NCBI RefSeq assembly: GCF_000208865.1
Contig: NC_018398.1
Location: forward strand, 2,790,001 to 2,854,000
DNA length: 64,000 nucleotides
Origin: Neospora caninum Liverpool
Lineage: Eukaryota > Apicomplexa > Conoidasida > Eucoccidiorida > Sarcocystidae
Reading direction: 5' to 3'
Numbering within the stretch: position 1 is the stretch's first letter; every line of letters starts with the position of its first letter. This document shows positions 45,106-56,739 of this stretch, one piece after another. Both the position numbers and the translations under genes were made by a program. Below the pieces are notes generated by a model. The model worked only from the letters and a program-made list of their open reading frames with translations. It made no database searches and had not been told where the DNA came from.

Positions 45106-46713
45106 ATGTCTACTGCCTCCGCGAGACAGTCGTCTGTCCTTTCGCCTCGTCTGGCTTTCCCTTGCTTTGTCTGCTCGCTTCTGCTCCATCTTCTGTTTCT
45201 CAGTTCCTCCTCTCTTCCGACTCACTCGTGGCCGAACCGTTCTTGGCCAGTCAGCTCGCCTGGTCTCAGCTGCCTCTCCTACCTTTCTTTCTCAGTCTTC
45301 TCCCCCGTGTTCGTTCTCGCTGCTTCCTTGCCGTCCGCCACGGCTCCGAAGCGCGAACTTCCGAAGTCTTCTTTCTCGCTTTCTCCCTCCCCTGCCTTCT
45401 CTTCTTTCTCTGCCTCCCCCTCTTCTCCCGCTTCTCCGTTCTCTGTTTCACCCTCTGGGGCGTCGTCGTCGACGGTGGCGAAGGGTCGGGTTGCTTACGA
45501 GGCTCTTCAGAGGGACGCAGAAGAAACTTTGGGCCAGAGCAAGAGCGGTGCGCTCAAGAGCTGCTGGGCTGCAGTGTTGAAGGAAATCAACCGCTTGCAA
45601 AGCCTGCCAAGCGAGCAGGCGTGCAGCAGCCTCGGAGAGGCTTCTCGCGAGTACATTGCGCTCCTGCGTGCGCGGTGTATATACACCCGAACCGGGCGCC
45701 CCTTTCCCACTGCAGAGAACGGCTGCTACCTACTTCCAGAAGACGTGCCTCAATCTTGGCTTGCGCTGCATCCAGAGGGAAAAAGTGAAAGCGGCGAAGA
45801 AGGCGAAGAAGAACAAAGAGATGAAACGAGAGGAATAACAACTGGAGAAAAAGAAGGGGCGAACAAAGAGGAAAACGAAGCGAAAGAAAGGAAAGACAGA
45901 ATCGACTCTTCCTACACTTCGCGAGAGGAGAAAGCAGAAGGCGGCAGAGACGCTGGCAACGCAGAGAGAAAAAACAGAGGAAGAAAGGAAAGAAACGAAG
46001 CACTGGAGAATCCATGTGTGACCCTCGAGGCTTTCCTCTCTCTCCAAAGCTCTCCAGATATTGATATGGAGTTACACCGGAGCGATGGAGCAAAACCAGG
46101 GGAGCTTGCCGCTTCGGCCATTTTGCCGGTTTCTTTTTCCGACGATGCAGACACCGGAGGGGAAACGCTTTCTCCGCTTCTTCCCCCCGCCTCCTCTTTC
46201 TCATCGGCGACAAGGAGGGCCGAAACTGCCACCGAAGAAGTGACGCCTCCCCAGAACTACTCGCTGCCTCTGTATCGCGCTCTGGCGAGGCGTAGAGCCG
46301 GCGAGAGGGACACGCAACGCGACCTGATTTTCAGAAACTTGATGCATGCATGTGAACGCCTCAGACAAAGAATCGTCGATGGGTGCCAACATGCAAAATC
46401 CATGGAATTTGGAACCTTTGCCCTCGTTCGTGAACAAATCAACCACATCGGTGAGCGAGCACAGAGCGAGACAGCTACAAATAGGAAGAGCGAGTGATCG
46501 GAGTCTCCCCCTCGTTGACCTTACGTTTTTGAGCTCAGAGTACACTCGACTCTTCTTTAGTTTAACCGCTGCTGCCAAGGCGCTCAACGAGAGTCGTGCA
46601 TACAAACACAGAGCCGCCCACACAAACTTCACCTGCACGTGCATAGAGATACAGAGAGGTACACATGGATGCAGATACAGATACGTACATATGCATGCAC
46701 TCAGAGTATATAA

Positions 46714-46744
<31 letters not shown>

Positions 46745-49700
46745 AAGAGAGAGACAGTGAGGTGGATAACCACATCCTGATGCAATCACACGGTCCCTCA
46801 CACACAGCAAGTACACATATTTACGCAAGTGCATATGTATATATATATATATATGTGCATGAAGAGAATACGATATCTCTGCATGTCGTGATGTCGTGTG
46901 CGCTGTCTTTCGTACAGTAGCACATGTGTATGCGTCTTGGGGAGGCGCGGTTGGGATTCGGAGCGTCCCGGATACCGTCGAAGAGTCGCGGGATCCATTC
47001 ACACATTTTGCGTGGTGTCTCTAGTGTTTTTTCTGCCCGATGTTTAGACAACATTTGCTTCTTCCTCCATAGCGCGGAGTGGCAGCGGCGCAGCGAGGCG
47101 ACTGTCAATCGCTTGGCGCTTGCGTCTGGAGCCGTGGCTTCTCGTCTCCAGGCGCAGGCCCAGAACCTCGCAGAGATGCACGCGATTCAAAAGCAGCAGT
47201 TGGAGGGCGGCTGGCAGGTGACGCAGCTCTTGGCGAATCTCCACGAGGGCATGAAAGATGTCTTCGCGACGCTGCACCAGATCCGCAGTTTCCATCGCTA
47301 CCTGGCTGAAGCAGTCGGCAGCGCCCAGACTTTCGCGTTCTACTTTTTCGCCCTACTGCTCGCCTGCTTCTTCACGGCGCATGCGCGAGTCCAGGCAGCC
47401 CGTCTCCCCCTCCTGCTCCTTCTCCTCGTCCTCGCCGGAGCCGAACTCGCGACCCGGAAGTGGGGCTCGCGTTTCCTCCTCGCTTTCTCAGACCTCCTCG
47501 GGAGACGCGGCTCTTTCGGTTCTGCTGGAGAGGAAAGCTCACGGAAGAACCCCCCCTTTCCCGACCTTTTGGGCGAAGCCTGGGAAGCTGCCATGGCTGA
47601 TGTCGACACGGTTGCCTGCGGTCTCCGGTGTATGTACACCTCAGCTGCAGTGCTGGTGTGGCTGCACCGAGCGCTGATCCACAAGACCCCGGAGGAGCTG
47701 CTTCGGGAGGAGATGAAGAAACTGCAGAAAGAAATGCAAGACGTGCGTGAGGCGCTGTGTCAGAGGTCGATTGCAGCTGCCGCCGCGGCGGCAGAGATCG
47801 CCCGCGGGGACGCAAAAATGAGCCAGGAGGCTGGCTTCTGCGAGAAAAAAAAATTCCGGGTCTTTGTCCCGGGGCGTGGCACGGGGCTGTATGGACAGCG
47901 GGCGGTCGCCGCTTCCCCATCCATGCCACGGGAGCGCGTGGAATCGTTGTCGGCCGGGCAAGGTCAAGAACTGTCGGAGACGCAGACTCGGGGCGGCGAG
48001 GAGCCTCCTCCTGTCAGGGCTGTCACGTCACCCTGGGGACAAAGATGTCGCGACACCGGAGAAGAAAGAAAAGAAATCTGTAGACAAAGCGCAGGGAAGC
48101 AAGAAGCCGGAGTCGGCGCCGGGGTGACAAAACTCGAAAACGAAGTCGCAGAGCTTCGGGGTCGGCTTGCAAGACAGAACGCGGTGCATCGGCAGCTGAT
48201 GGTCTTTTGCGAGGAGATGCTGGACAAGTTTCGACGCGGTGAACAAGCAACGGAGGCCGACCTCAACCAAGCAGCATCTCTCCAGATTCTCTGGAACCAG
48301 ATGTGTGGTGTCGCGTCCCTCTCCGGAAGTCCCTCACACTATCCTTCGTGTCCTCTCTCTCATCCGGCCTTTGCCTCTCCGCTCTCGTCATCTCTGTGTG
48401 GCACGCCGTTTTTCACGCCGGCGCCTTCCCAGCTGTCCTCTGGTTTTTTCTCGCCTGCATCATCGCTCGGCCCGGAGGCTTCGCTAAGGTGTACGTACAC
48501 TGGGGGCTTGCCAGGGGACAGCGGCAACGCGTGCGAGGAGACATCCGTTTCTTCTCGGGCGTGTTCCGGTCGACTCGGCCCTGTGTTGCGGAAGCTCACG
48601 GGGGAGGATCGCGCCTCTGTCTCCTCACACCTCGAAGGGACACCGCCAGGAGGCAGGCAGCAACCGAACGAGGAATGGAACGATGTCTCTAACCTCAGCT
48701 TCGTATCTACGGCATCTTCCTTTTTTCGCGCGGTTCCTGTCGGGAAACAAGGCAGAGAGACCCCGAGCGGCTCCACGGCCCGCGCCAACGCAACCGGCTC
48801 GCCACGTGAAGCCCACGGCGTCTTCGTCGCCTCCGGGACTCCGCAGAGACACCTCTCCGGCGCGGGGGGCGACATCTGCGCTGCGTTGTCTCTGGGGACT
48901 GTGGGGCGCGGAAGCAGACGCCTCGCGGGCACGGAGACGCACTCGTGGCTTGCCGCTGTCAGGCGACAGCTCGGCTGGGCGGCGCGAGGGCGAGCGTGCG
49001 GAGGCGTGACAAGGGATGCTGTGTCGCTCTCGCGGCGCTACGACCGAGACGAAGGAGAAGAGGCAGACCCGACGTACGTTCCTTCGTCGTCAGAAGATGA
49101 CGAGCGGTGGGAGTCTGTAGCGTGCAGCGGGGCCGGACACTCGGAAAACCCCAAAGAGGATGACGCAGGAAGGGCTAAGCATCAACCCGCTCCGCAGCTG
49201 GTGGGAGGCGCTGGGGCGTGCAGGCAACGCTCAGGCGCTTTCGGGACTGTCTCTTCAGACGGACCAGGATGCGAGGAGGGTGCGGCCTCGCCGAAGGACG
49301 AACAAGACGCAGAGCGCAGCTCCAGAGATGAGAGGACGAAGCGGCTTTTAGGGTGCATGGCGCAAAGGCAAGGGGAAGCAAAAGGTGGAGACATCGCGAA
49401 GAACGAGAAAAGAGGCGACTTGCGTCGAAACCCTGTCCGGGGTGCGCGACCTCGCCGGTTCTTGGGCTGCGTGGAAACCGAAGCGCCTGGAGATTTTGCG
49501 GCGCCCTGGGTGGCGAGAGTCTCAGAGCCTGGGCAAGCCCGGGCGCGTGGTGCGGCGAGGGCCAGACACGGCCGCGAGGGGAGGCAGGGAAGCACCGATC
49601 GAGGCGAGAGAACGCCAGAACGAAACCGACAGAAGGCGAAAGAGGTGACGAGCGCGAACGCGCGAGAGGCGGAAAGGGATAGCGGGAAAGAAGCAGGGAA

Positions 49701-49926
49701 ACCGAGCACAAGTGCTGGAGAGAAAGAAGCGCGAAACGAGGACCGAAGGAGGGAGACGGAAAGGAAGAGAGAGAGAGCGAGAGAAGGGAAAGGTGACAGA
49801 GAGGAGAGGAAGACTCCTCAGGGGAAAAAACGCGTGGCGAAGACAGAGAGAGGGGGTGACGAAGAAAAGCAGGAGCGACACAAGCGGGGAACAGCCGAGG
49901 GAAATGGCGCGCGAGAAAGCTGTTAG
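45106..49926 (+). CDS. GEX1: GEX1/KAR5/Brambleberry-type nuclear-fusion (karyogamy) protein
   Basis: Two exons: 45106-46450 and 47048-49926 (donor GTGAGC, acceptor tgtttag), about 1407 residues. An N-terminal hydrophobic segment (FVCSLLLHLLFLSSSS) looks like a signal peptide. A Cys-containing ectodomain follows with the family spacing: SCWAAVLKEIN, EQACSSLGEASREYIALLRARC, a TGRPF block and ENGCYLL. After an acidic insertion comes ACERLRQRIVDGCQ, then across the splice DNICFFLHSAEWQRR, a coiled coil, and two or three membrane segments around AFYFFALLLACFFTA and LPLLLLLLVLAGAEL. The order Cys-rich lumenal domain, coiled coil, membrane helices matches KAR5/GEX1, which acts at the nuclear envelope when gamete nuclei fuse. 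The long C-terminal tail is low complexity and highly charged. The upstream GTG at 45073 is not used, since the ATG at 45106 precedes the signal sequence. Expression in sexual stages is expected but not visible here. Confidence 0.78.
45674..45687 (+). repeat. Perfect palindrome ggtgtatatacacc inside coding sequence
   Basis: It is a 14-base perfect inverted repeat in GEX1-like exon 1, read as part of R-C-I-Y-T. Confidence 0.9.
46718..46853 (+). repeat. (TA)n tracts in the GEX1-like intron
   Basis: TA runs at about 46718-46744 and 46836-46853 within the intron 46451-47047. Confidence 0.9.
47627..47640 (+). repeat. Dispersed palindrome-like 14-mer inside coding sequence
   Basis: It is identical to the copy at 43262-43275 and is read as part of R-C-M-Y-T in GEX1-like exon 2. 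Confidence 0.9.
48488..48501 (+). repeat. Dispersed palindrome-like 14-mer variant inside coding sequence
   Basis: It reads ggtgtacgtacact and is translated as part of R-C-T-Y-T in GEX1-like exon 2. Confidence 0.85.
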
Positions 49927-50407
49927 AAAGGAGAAGGGGAAGGAGAGCACAGAAAGCGAGAAAGATCTGCGGAGAGACACGGGAACCCCAACCGCGAACA
50001 GCGAGAGCGACGCGGAAGGAATAGACAAGATTTAGCGAACCACCTCTGCATTCCAAACATGCTCGCAGAGGTGCACCATCTGAGCGAAAAAGAAGAAAGG
50101 TGAAGAGTGATCGGGCGAGAGGCGGAACCCCACAGCGCGTGAGGCCCCCCCGTGAAGAGGCACTGTCTGCGGTGTGTGCGGAGATGGCTCCGACTGCGCT
50201 CTTCTTGCACCGTCTCGAAGAAAGGGAAACGCTCCCGACAACGCGCTGATCGTTTCCAATGTACCCCATATGCCTCCTCTGAAGCTCCTCTCGAGGCGTC
50301 TCCACGTGAGGGAACTGCTATCTCGCTTGACAGTGATCTTCCTCGGCTGAATCACAAATGCGACTACCCCTAATCCCACTCCCCATATGCCAACCTACAG
50401 ATACATA

Positions 50408-50412
<5 letters not shown>

Positions 50413-50442
<30 letters not shown>
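50413..50442 (+). repeat. (TA)n microsatellite
   Basis: Fifteen TA units beyond the GEX1-like stop. Confidence 0.95.
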
Positions 50443-50445
<3 letters not shown>

Positions 50446-50676
50446 TGTGCCCGAGAGTATGTAAAGATCCATATACGCATATAGATAGGCAAATAGTGCC
50501 ACGTGCCTGTGTACACACCACCTACATGAGATACACCTAACGAGAAGACCGACAGTTTGTCTTGTGCATTTTCATCTTTTGCGTTCGTTCGGATCGATTT
50601 CCTGTGCTCAGCTATGGCACACCCTTTCTGTTTTTCCTTTCATCGTCTGCTGTTCCTTTCGTTCTTTTTTCTGCAG

Positions 50677-52208
50677 GACGCAGCATGCAGCGTCTCCTCT
50701 TCTTCCCAAACACACAGAGGCCCTAGAGCGGGCGAAGGCGCAGAGAGAATTGTGGTAGAGACAGGGACGTCGAGAAGGAAGGGAAACGAAAGTGAGAGTT
50801 GACGAAGCGGTGAACCTCAAGAGGAAAGAGAATGTGCAAGTTCTTTCCGTGCAAACGTACCCATTTTCATGGAGTCTGTTTCTTGATAACGAGTGTTGCT
50901 CCGACGAACGAAACGGTCTCCACCCTCTTCAGGGGAGCGAAAAGAGTTTTCTCTGGAGGAAACGCCTCATTCTGGGCGTCGGCTGTTTTCCGTGCAACGG
51001 CCTTCTGGCTATCCTCTGACAGGTTCGGGTGTCTAGGCAGCTTGACCACGCGGTCGCAGAAGTTCAGTGTGTTTGTGGAGCCGCGATTTCACCTCGCAGA
51101 GAAGCGCGAGCTTTGCCGTCTGTTTCGCAGGCTCCTCAACGCGTGGAACCGAGATCAGCGGTTCTCCGGTTCCTCTGCGAAACCGCCCACTCTTCGCCAC
51201 AAACAGGATACACACACATCGCTCCCGCTGTCCTTTTCTACTTCAGTTTGTGACCAGTGCAAGATCCGTCGTGACTTTCGCTCCACCGCCGAGACCGGGA
51301 GCTGCTCGTGCTCTACCCAGCCCCCGCAAATTTCTTCTTCATGCTTCTCTGAATCTTGCATAAGCAGGGTTGTCTCCCTGTGCTGGTCTACTTTCTTTTT
51401 GCGGCTCCTCCGTTCCCGTCCGCTCCCCGCGTCCCCGAGAACGTGCCGAGAGCGGGCGGTGCGAAACAGGGCAACCGAAAGTCAGCATTCCAAGCCGGCC
51501 GCCCCCGACCGGTACGGCCTTCGTTTTTTCTGTTCGTAACGTAAAAGCTGGCTTCTCAGCGCATGCAGTGGCAACACCACACTCCTCGCACAGACCCGCT
51601 CCTCAGGCGAGGGCGTCGTGCCTAACGCCTCTCACAATCGCCACGCTCCTTGAGACTTTTCAACTCGGTGTCGAGGACCCGGACAAGGATGCAAAGGTTC
51701 CGCGGCCGCCAAAGTTTGCAGACGCAAAGCGGTACCCACCAGAGGGGAAACGAGGCACGTGTCCGGAAAAAAAAAGACCAGCGAGGAGCGGCGGCGTCTG
51801 AGGAGCAAGGGAAGGATGTTAGATTGGAACGCGTGCTGGGGTTCACGATCGAGGTGTACAGACACCTCAACACGTATAGAACCGTTGTGTGATCCTTATG
51901 CTTTGTATCTTTTGATCGACACCCAAAGGGGGTGAACCGCAGACGTCATCCCTTCGTTGGATGGACGCCACGGAGACGACGTCTGGGGGAGACACGCGAG
52001 AGCTCGAGAGAAAGAATCGGCAAGGAAACAGAGCGAAAATCCTTCGCCGCACGCGGTTTGCGCAACTTTAGCCGTCAAAGCTCAGAACGAGGCGCTGAGA
52101 TGGCAGCAGATCCGGCGCCAGGCGGGCGAAGAAAAGGCCACCAAGGGCGTCGTCACCGTTTCGGCAGCCACGAGGGAAATTGCTGTGTCGCCGTCGCAGG
52201 CTCCCTAA
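50677..52208 (+). CDS. Possible small multi-exon gene of unknown function
   Basis: Several protein-like stretches follow good acceptors. After tttttctgcag at 50676 comes a helical stretch (TEALERAKAQREL). After ggtcgcag at 51059 comes KFSVFVEPRFHLAEKRE and then LCRLFRRLLNAWNRDQR. Near 51660 lies FQLGVEDPDKDAKVPRPP. After caactttag at about 52072 comes VKAQNEALRWQQIRRQ, ending APSQ-like at a stop at 52206-52208. The helical, charged composition is unlike the flanking simple sequence. I could not find a clean ATG or consistent donors to join these, and I recognise no family. It could be a short coiled-coil protein, part of a long 3' UTR, or chance. Confidence 0.3.
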
Positions 52209-52816
52209 ACGCACCAGCTTTGGCAAATAAACGCCGGAGTTCTACCCAAACAGCGTTGAGGCGCAGCGACGCAATCCGCAACAGCGAAAGACAACCGACA
52301 AACGGCGAAAGAGAGACCTCGAGCCGTCGACAGAGCAGACAGGCGAGAGACAGAAAGAGACGCAGAGATCGAGACGGATGAGAGGTAGAGACGCGAGATA
52401 CAGACAGACACATGAAAGGTAGAGAGAGATAGATGCAGCCAGGATGATAGATGGAGAGCGAGGAAAAGCGTCAAGGCTGAGAAGAGCTAGGCAGCTCGAG
52501 ATACAAAGCGAGAGGCGAAACCATATCACATACAGACAGATAGACCCACACAGGCGCGAGAGGCCAACACAAGTGGCGCTTATATTCAGCGGCACAGGAG
52601 GATAACGAAGCTGAAAGGAGCCGACCCACACCGGCATTCGTTTCTTGTCGAGCGGCAAAGATCGCAACGCGTCTGAACTCCAGCTCTGTGGCCACGCTTC
52701 ACCTCGGCTGTGACCACCCAGGATCGTCACATCCAGCGCTCTTGGCTGTCTTCGGTAGTTCAGGGGGGTGATGATTTGCCGCTGCCACAAAGATCTTGGT
52801 TTTCCGGCAGCTTCGC

Positions 52817-55800
52817 TCATCGCCAAGAAACCAATGAGAGGCCGTCGCGGATGGGGAGGACCAACTGAGGAAGGACAGAGAAGGAAGCAGCAGAGACAGG
52901 AAGGTCGACGCAGGATGGAGGGGAGAGACCAGCCTCAGAGAGTCGCAGAGCAACGGCACGCCGAACCCTGAGAGCCGAAACAATGATCCTGGCGGCGGAG
53001 CGCGCCACATCCGCTGACGATACTCCGGACACAAAGTAAGCACCGTGCTACGAAGAAAGCGGCGGGAGTTGCGAAGAGACGAGTTTCTTTCCTGCGCGAA
53101 CTGAAGCCGCCTTCGGCGTGGGAAACGCAGCTGCGGCGAGAGGGAGCTTGAGAGATTGACACGGCTTCACATGCCAGAGAGACGAAGAGAAACGCAGATA
53201 CAGACAAAATATGCAGGGGAAGGGACAAAAAAACAGAAAGGGTTGAGAGACGCGTGACACGCCCGAACGATCAGCAAGTGCGGGTAGCAGAGGGAACAGG
53301 AGTGGAAGAGTCTGGTGCAGCTGCGACACCGCGAAAAGGTGGGGAAATTGGGAGTAAAATCCATGCGAGTAATACAGCCGCACTCGGTACGTGCTTCAGG
53401 AATGCGTCCAGCGCAGCGCGCCTTCTAACCGCTGTTTCAAGAAGGCTCATAACGAAGGCAAAACCACTGTCTCTCAACATGCGGAGTCTCGCGAGCTCTG
53501 CTTGTCGTCTCCTGACTTACCTGCATAACGCGGTCGTTATTCCTCAGCATCTCCCTCACGTTCGTCATCTCGTTCTCAATCTCCTCAAGTCGTTTCTCTC
53601 TCCGTCCTTTCTTTCTTTCTTTCTCTCTTCTCTTCTCGTTCTCCTCGTTCTCCGCTTTGTGCTCCGTCCCCGGCGCTTCTTCTCTGATCAGCACCGACTC
53701 TTCGCGTCCTTGTTTCCGTTCCTTCTTCCCTTCTCGCTTCGAGTCGCCCTCCACTCCGCATTTGTCTCCGCCTTTTCCCGTTTTTGGTGCAGCACGGACC
53801 TCTCTCTCCACCGTCGGGTCCTCCCCAGGGACGACAGGCGCCTTTCGCGTCGCTTTGAAGAGTGTGTTGTCGACGAGGAGGAGCCCGGTCGGCGCGAGCA
53901 GCGGCTGCACGGGGTGGAGAATGAAGTTGAAAAGGAAGTCCGCGTATTGCCGCTTGCTTGCGTCGAGAAAAATGAGGTCAAAACCGTCGGGAGGAATAGC
54001 CAGACTGTGGAGCTCTTTGTCAACGAAAAACATGCCGGCCTTGTCTCTGTCAGCCTTGCCAGTGTCGACTTTCCGTCTTCCCGTGTCTCGCCTCTCGTTC
54101 GACGCCGGCATAAAACGCGTGTCCATCTCCTGTCTCTCTTCTGCCTTGCTCAGCCTCGTGTTTCCGTCTTGCTTCGCGTCTTTTTCTTTCGCCACCGCCT
54201 CGGGTTTTGCGGCCTCCGCCGCCGGGGTGTCTTCGCTGCAGCGCCGCTCTTCTGCCGCGGTGTGCTTCGCTTTCATTTTCCTCTGAAGCCGAGCGAGAGC
54301 CTCTCCGGCCTCGCCCTCGATCACCCGAATATACGGCGAATACGGAGACAAAGCGAAATGGGGAAGCGCCACGTCCAGCGCTCGCCGATCTCTCTCGATT
54401 GTGACGAGGACAGGCGTCGAGCCGCATTTGTCTCGTTCGTTTCCCTCCTCTTGCGCTTTCCTCGGTCCTTCTCTCTCTTTTTCCTTCTCGTCTCCTCTTT
54501 GTTCTTCCTTTCGTTCTCGAGAAGACCTGTGAGTTTCCGCGAGTCTGTTTGGAGACGGGTGTGCAAGTGGAGGAGACGGCAGGCCTTCGGCGAGGCTCAG
54601 AGCTGCACGGGAAAAGGCAAAAGAAAGAGGCGAAAGTCCAGGTCTGCACAGAAACCAGAAAGACGCAGAGGCACACCCACTTCCCCACGAAGGGATACGC
54701 CTCACGACGCACAAAACGGGCGACGCGAACAGAGGCAGAGAAGAAGCAGCAGCGAGTAAGAGAGAAAGAGACAGACAGGGACAGACAGTGAAGAGAGAGA
54801 GATAACGAGAGAGAGGCAGCAATAGAGAGAGAAAACAAAGGGAGAGATGAGAGAGAAGGGAGAGAGATGAGAGAGAGAGCAGGACAGATAGACGCTGAGA
54901 GAGAGAGGCGGGCGTGGATCTGAAATGGGACAAACTCGAGGGAAAAGTCTTTCCATCTAACGACTGACTGGAAAGTCCAGTGAATGTGCCGATTTCGAGA
55001 ATAGCGCGAGGTTTCTGAAGACGCGACAGAGTCGCCAGCAGCCGCTGTTGAAGTCGATCGCTCCACCACGGTCCGGAGGTCTTTTGCCCGACCGCTGTCG
55101 TGCTCGCCGCCCGCTCAAGGCCTCGCCATTTCCCCTCGCAAGAATCCACTTGTTTTCCCCACAGCTCCTGTCTCTCTTGACTTTCACTTTCCGCGTCCCT
55201 GATGTCGGGTGTCCTTCCTCTCGGTTCATCGCGGTGCCTGTCCATGGCTCCCCTTTTTCGTCCGCTCGTCCCTGAGCGCCCTGCCTCGGCTTCGTCTTCT
55301 CTCCTTGCTTCCCACGCGTTCCTCTCGCCACCTTCCGTCTCGACTGCCGCGCCGTAAGCGTCTCTTTCGCCGTTTGCTTCGTTTGGGCCTTTCTTGCAGC
55401 CCCACACGAAGTTCTCCGTCGCGCACCGGAGCCGGTCCAGGAGCGCCTCGTGCACGACGGACGCGTCGCTGGCTGCAGAGGCCTCGGCGTGGAGCTCGCC
55501 GAGAATGTCGAGAGTTCGCGCTTCGACACTTTCCTCTTCTTTCGCCCGCGCTTTACGTTGGTTTTGGTCGGCGCTTTCTTCTCCGTTCTTTTCTCGCCTC
55601 GAACACGAGGCCCTCGGAGATGGCGAAGGAACCGGAGACACAGAGGAGAACGCGGCCCAGAGGGAAGAAGAACGAGAAGAAGAAAGAGAAGAACGAAGGT
55701 AAGAAGAAAGAGAATGAGAAACCGAAGAAGAGCGAAGAGAGGAAGAAAGCAAAGGAGAAGAGAACGTGCGCGGTCGTCGCGGGCCGCCAGAGCGAGGTGC

Positions 55801-55944
55801 ACGCGTCAGCGGCGAGCGAGACGAGGTCGCAGAACGCGCGTCCATGGTTTCTTTCTCGTTCTCGGTTTCTCTCGCATTCCAGTGAGCCCAGAAGGGAGCA
55901 AAAGAAGCAGAGGAAAACGCGCCCTGGGGCAGACACAGACACAT
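52817..55944 (-). CDS. Class I SAM-dependent O-methyltransferase (CCoAOMT/COMT-like) with large insertions
   Basis: Three exons close exactly in phase: 55944-54969, 54602-53521 and a 16-codon last exon 52864-52817, about 701 residues. Family landmarks are visible: motif I AILEIGTFTGLS continuing across the splice into LSLAEGLP; VTIERD; the catalytic-metal motif FDLIFLDASKRQYADF; LLLVDNTLF; and, in the tiny last exon, LPIRDGLSLVSWR, which matches the usual C-terminal LP-x-x-DG-L strand. These enzymes need Mg2+ and methylate catechol-type hydroxyls. The first ATG is at 55944; an upstream in-frame TTG would add a more hydrophobic leader (IQVFALLF), so a missed 5' exon is possible. Low-complexity insertions separate the strands and treble the usual length of about 220-250 residues. 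The substrate cannot be deduced. Confidence 0.88.
54603..54968 (+). repeat. Purine-rich (GA)-type simple sequence in methyltransferase intron 1
   Basis: Long gagaga-rich stretch, mainly 54770-54905, inside the intron; on the transcribed strand it is a long pyrimidine tract. Confidence 0.8.
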
Positions 55945-56739
55945 AAACAGGAGGGCGAAAACCTGGATTGCCTGCGCGCCCGACAGACTGTCTACCCACA
56001 AAGGGCGAGAGTCTCCACGAAGACACAGAGACCGTTTTGCCCTGGCCCCGACAGCTCAACATACGCTGGAAGGCGTCGAAGCAGAGAAGGGACAGACCTG
56101 AAACACGAAGCAGACAAAACGGATCCCCAATGTGATCCGTTCTCCAACTGCATCCAAGAGAAACTAATGCACGCACGCCAATATATATATATATATATAT
56201 ATATATGCATATAAAGGGCGATCTTATTTCTGAATTGAGGCCAGGTATGTCCAAAGATACATATATAGATAAATAGATAGATAGATTTAGATATGTATAG
56301 CTAGATATAGATAACGATATACAGATCGATGCATAGAGATAGGTACAGGCAGATACCAGATGGATAGATATAGATCGACAGATATAGACAGACACGTACA
56401 GATCGATATATGTATATATATATATATACAGATAGATGTATACGTTGCCAGAAACCCCTAGGGAGAGTAGGAAGAGAGATCAGGAGCGCAACTCGTGAAC
56501 CCGTTCTGTTTCCTAAACCAAGCGTCGGGAAGCGAGTCTCTCTTCTCGCGTTTACTTATTGATTGCGAAACAGGGGCTGGGAAGCCAGCAGTTGTCGCCG
56601 CTGCGCGGAAGCCAAAGCCCAACGACGGTCCAAGCAAGGCCGGGAGGCCGTGAGCGACGAGGCCTATAACGGGGGTTTCGGGCCCGCAGCTGTGCACGCA
56701 CATGCTCGCCTAGGTCGAACCGCGCCTCGAGGCCGATCG
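55945..56739. other. Intergenic region with degenerate GATA/TA repeats
   Basis: It lies between the methyltransferase start and the rhodanese gene stop and includes (TA)n at 56180-56206 and a degenerate gata/taga repeat field at about 56260-56440. I see no gene. Confidence 0.7.
56180..56206 (+). repeat. (TA)n microsatellite
   Basis: TA run of 27 bases in the methyltransferase upstream region. Confidence 0.95.

Larger units (their letters stand above)
49927..52816. other. Intergenic region between the GEX1-like gene and the methyltransferase gene
   Basis: The two flanking genes converge. Besides (TA)n at 50413-50442 and a possible small gene (next entry), I recognise nothing. The end nearest the methyltransferase, about 52380-52520, is purine-rich. 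Confidence 0.5.

Noticed and set aside
45587..46213. 208-residue open frame on minus
   Set aside because: Antisense shadow of GEX1-like exon 1.
46924..47047. N-terminal part of the long open frame 46924-49926 as a separate gene start
   Set aside because: The acceptor at 47046-47047 joins in phase to the exon ending at 46450 and restores the DNICFFLHS family motif; the upstream part is intron.
54050..55069. 339-residue open frame on minus
   Set aside because: Reads through the methyltransferase intron in another frame.
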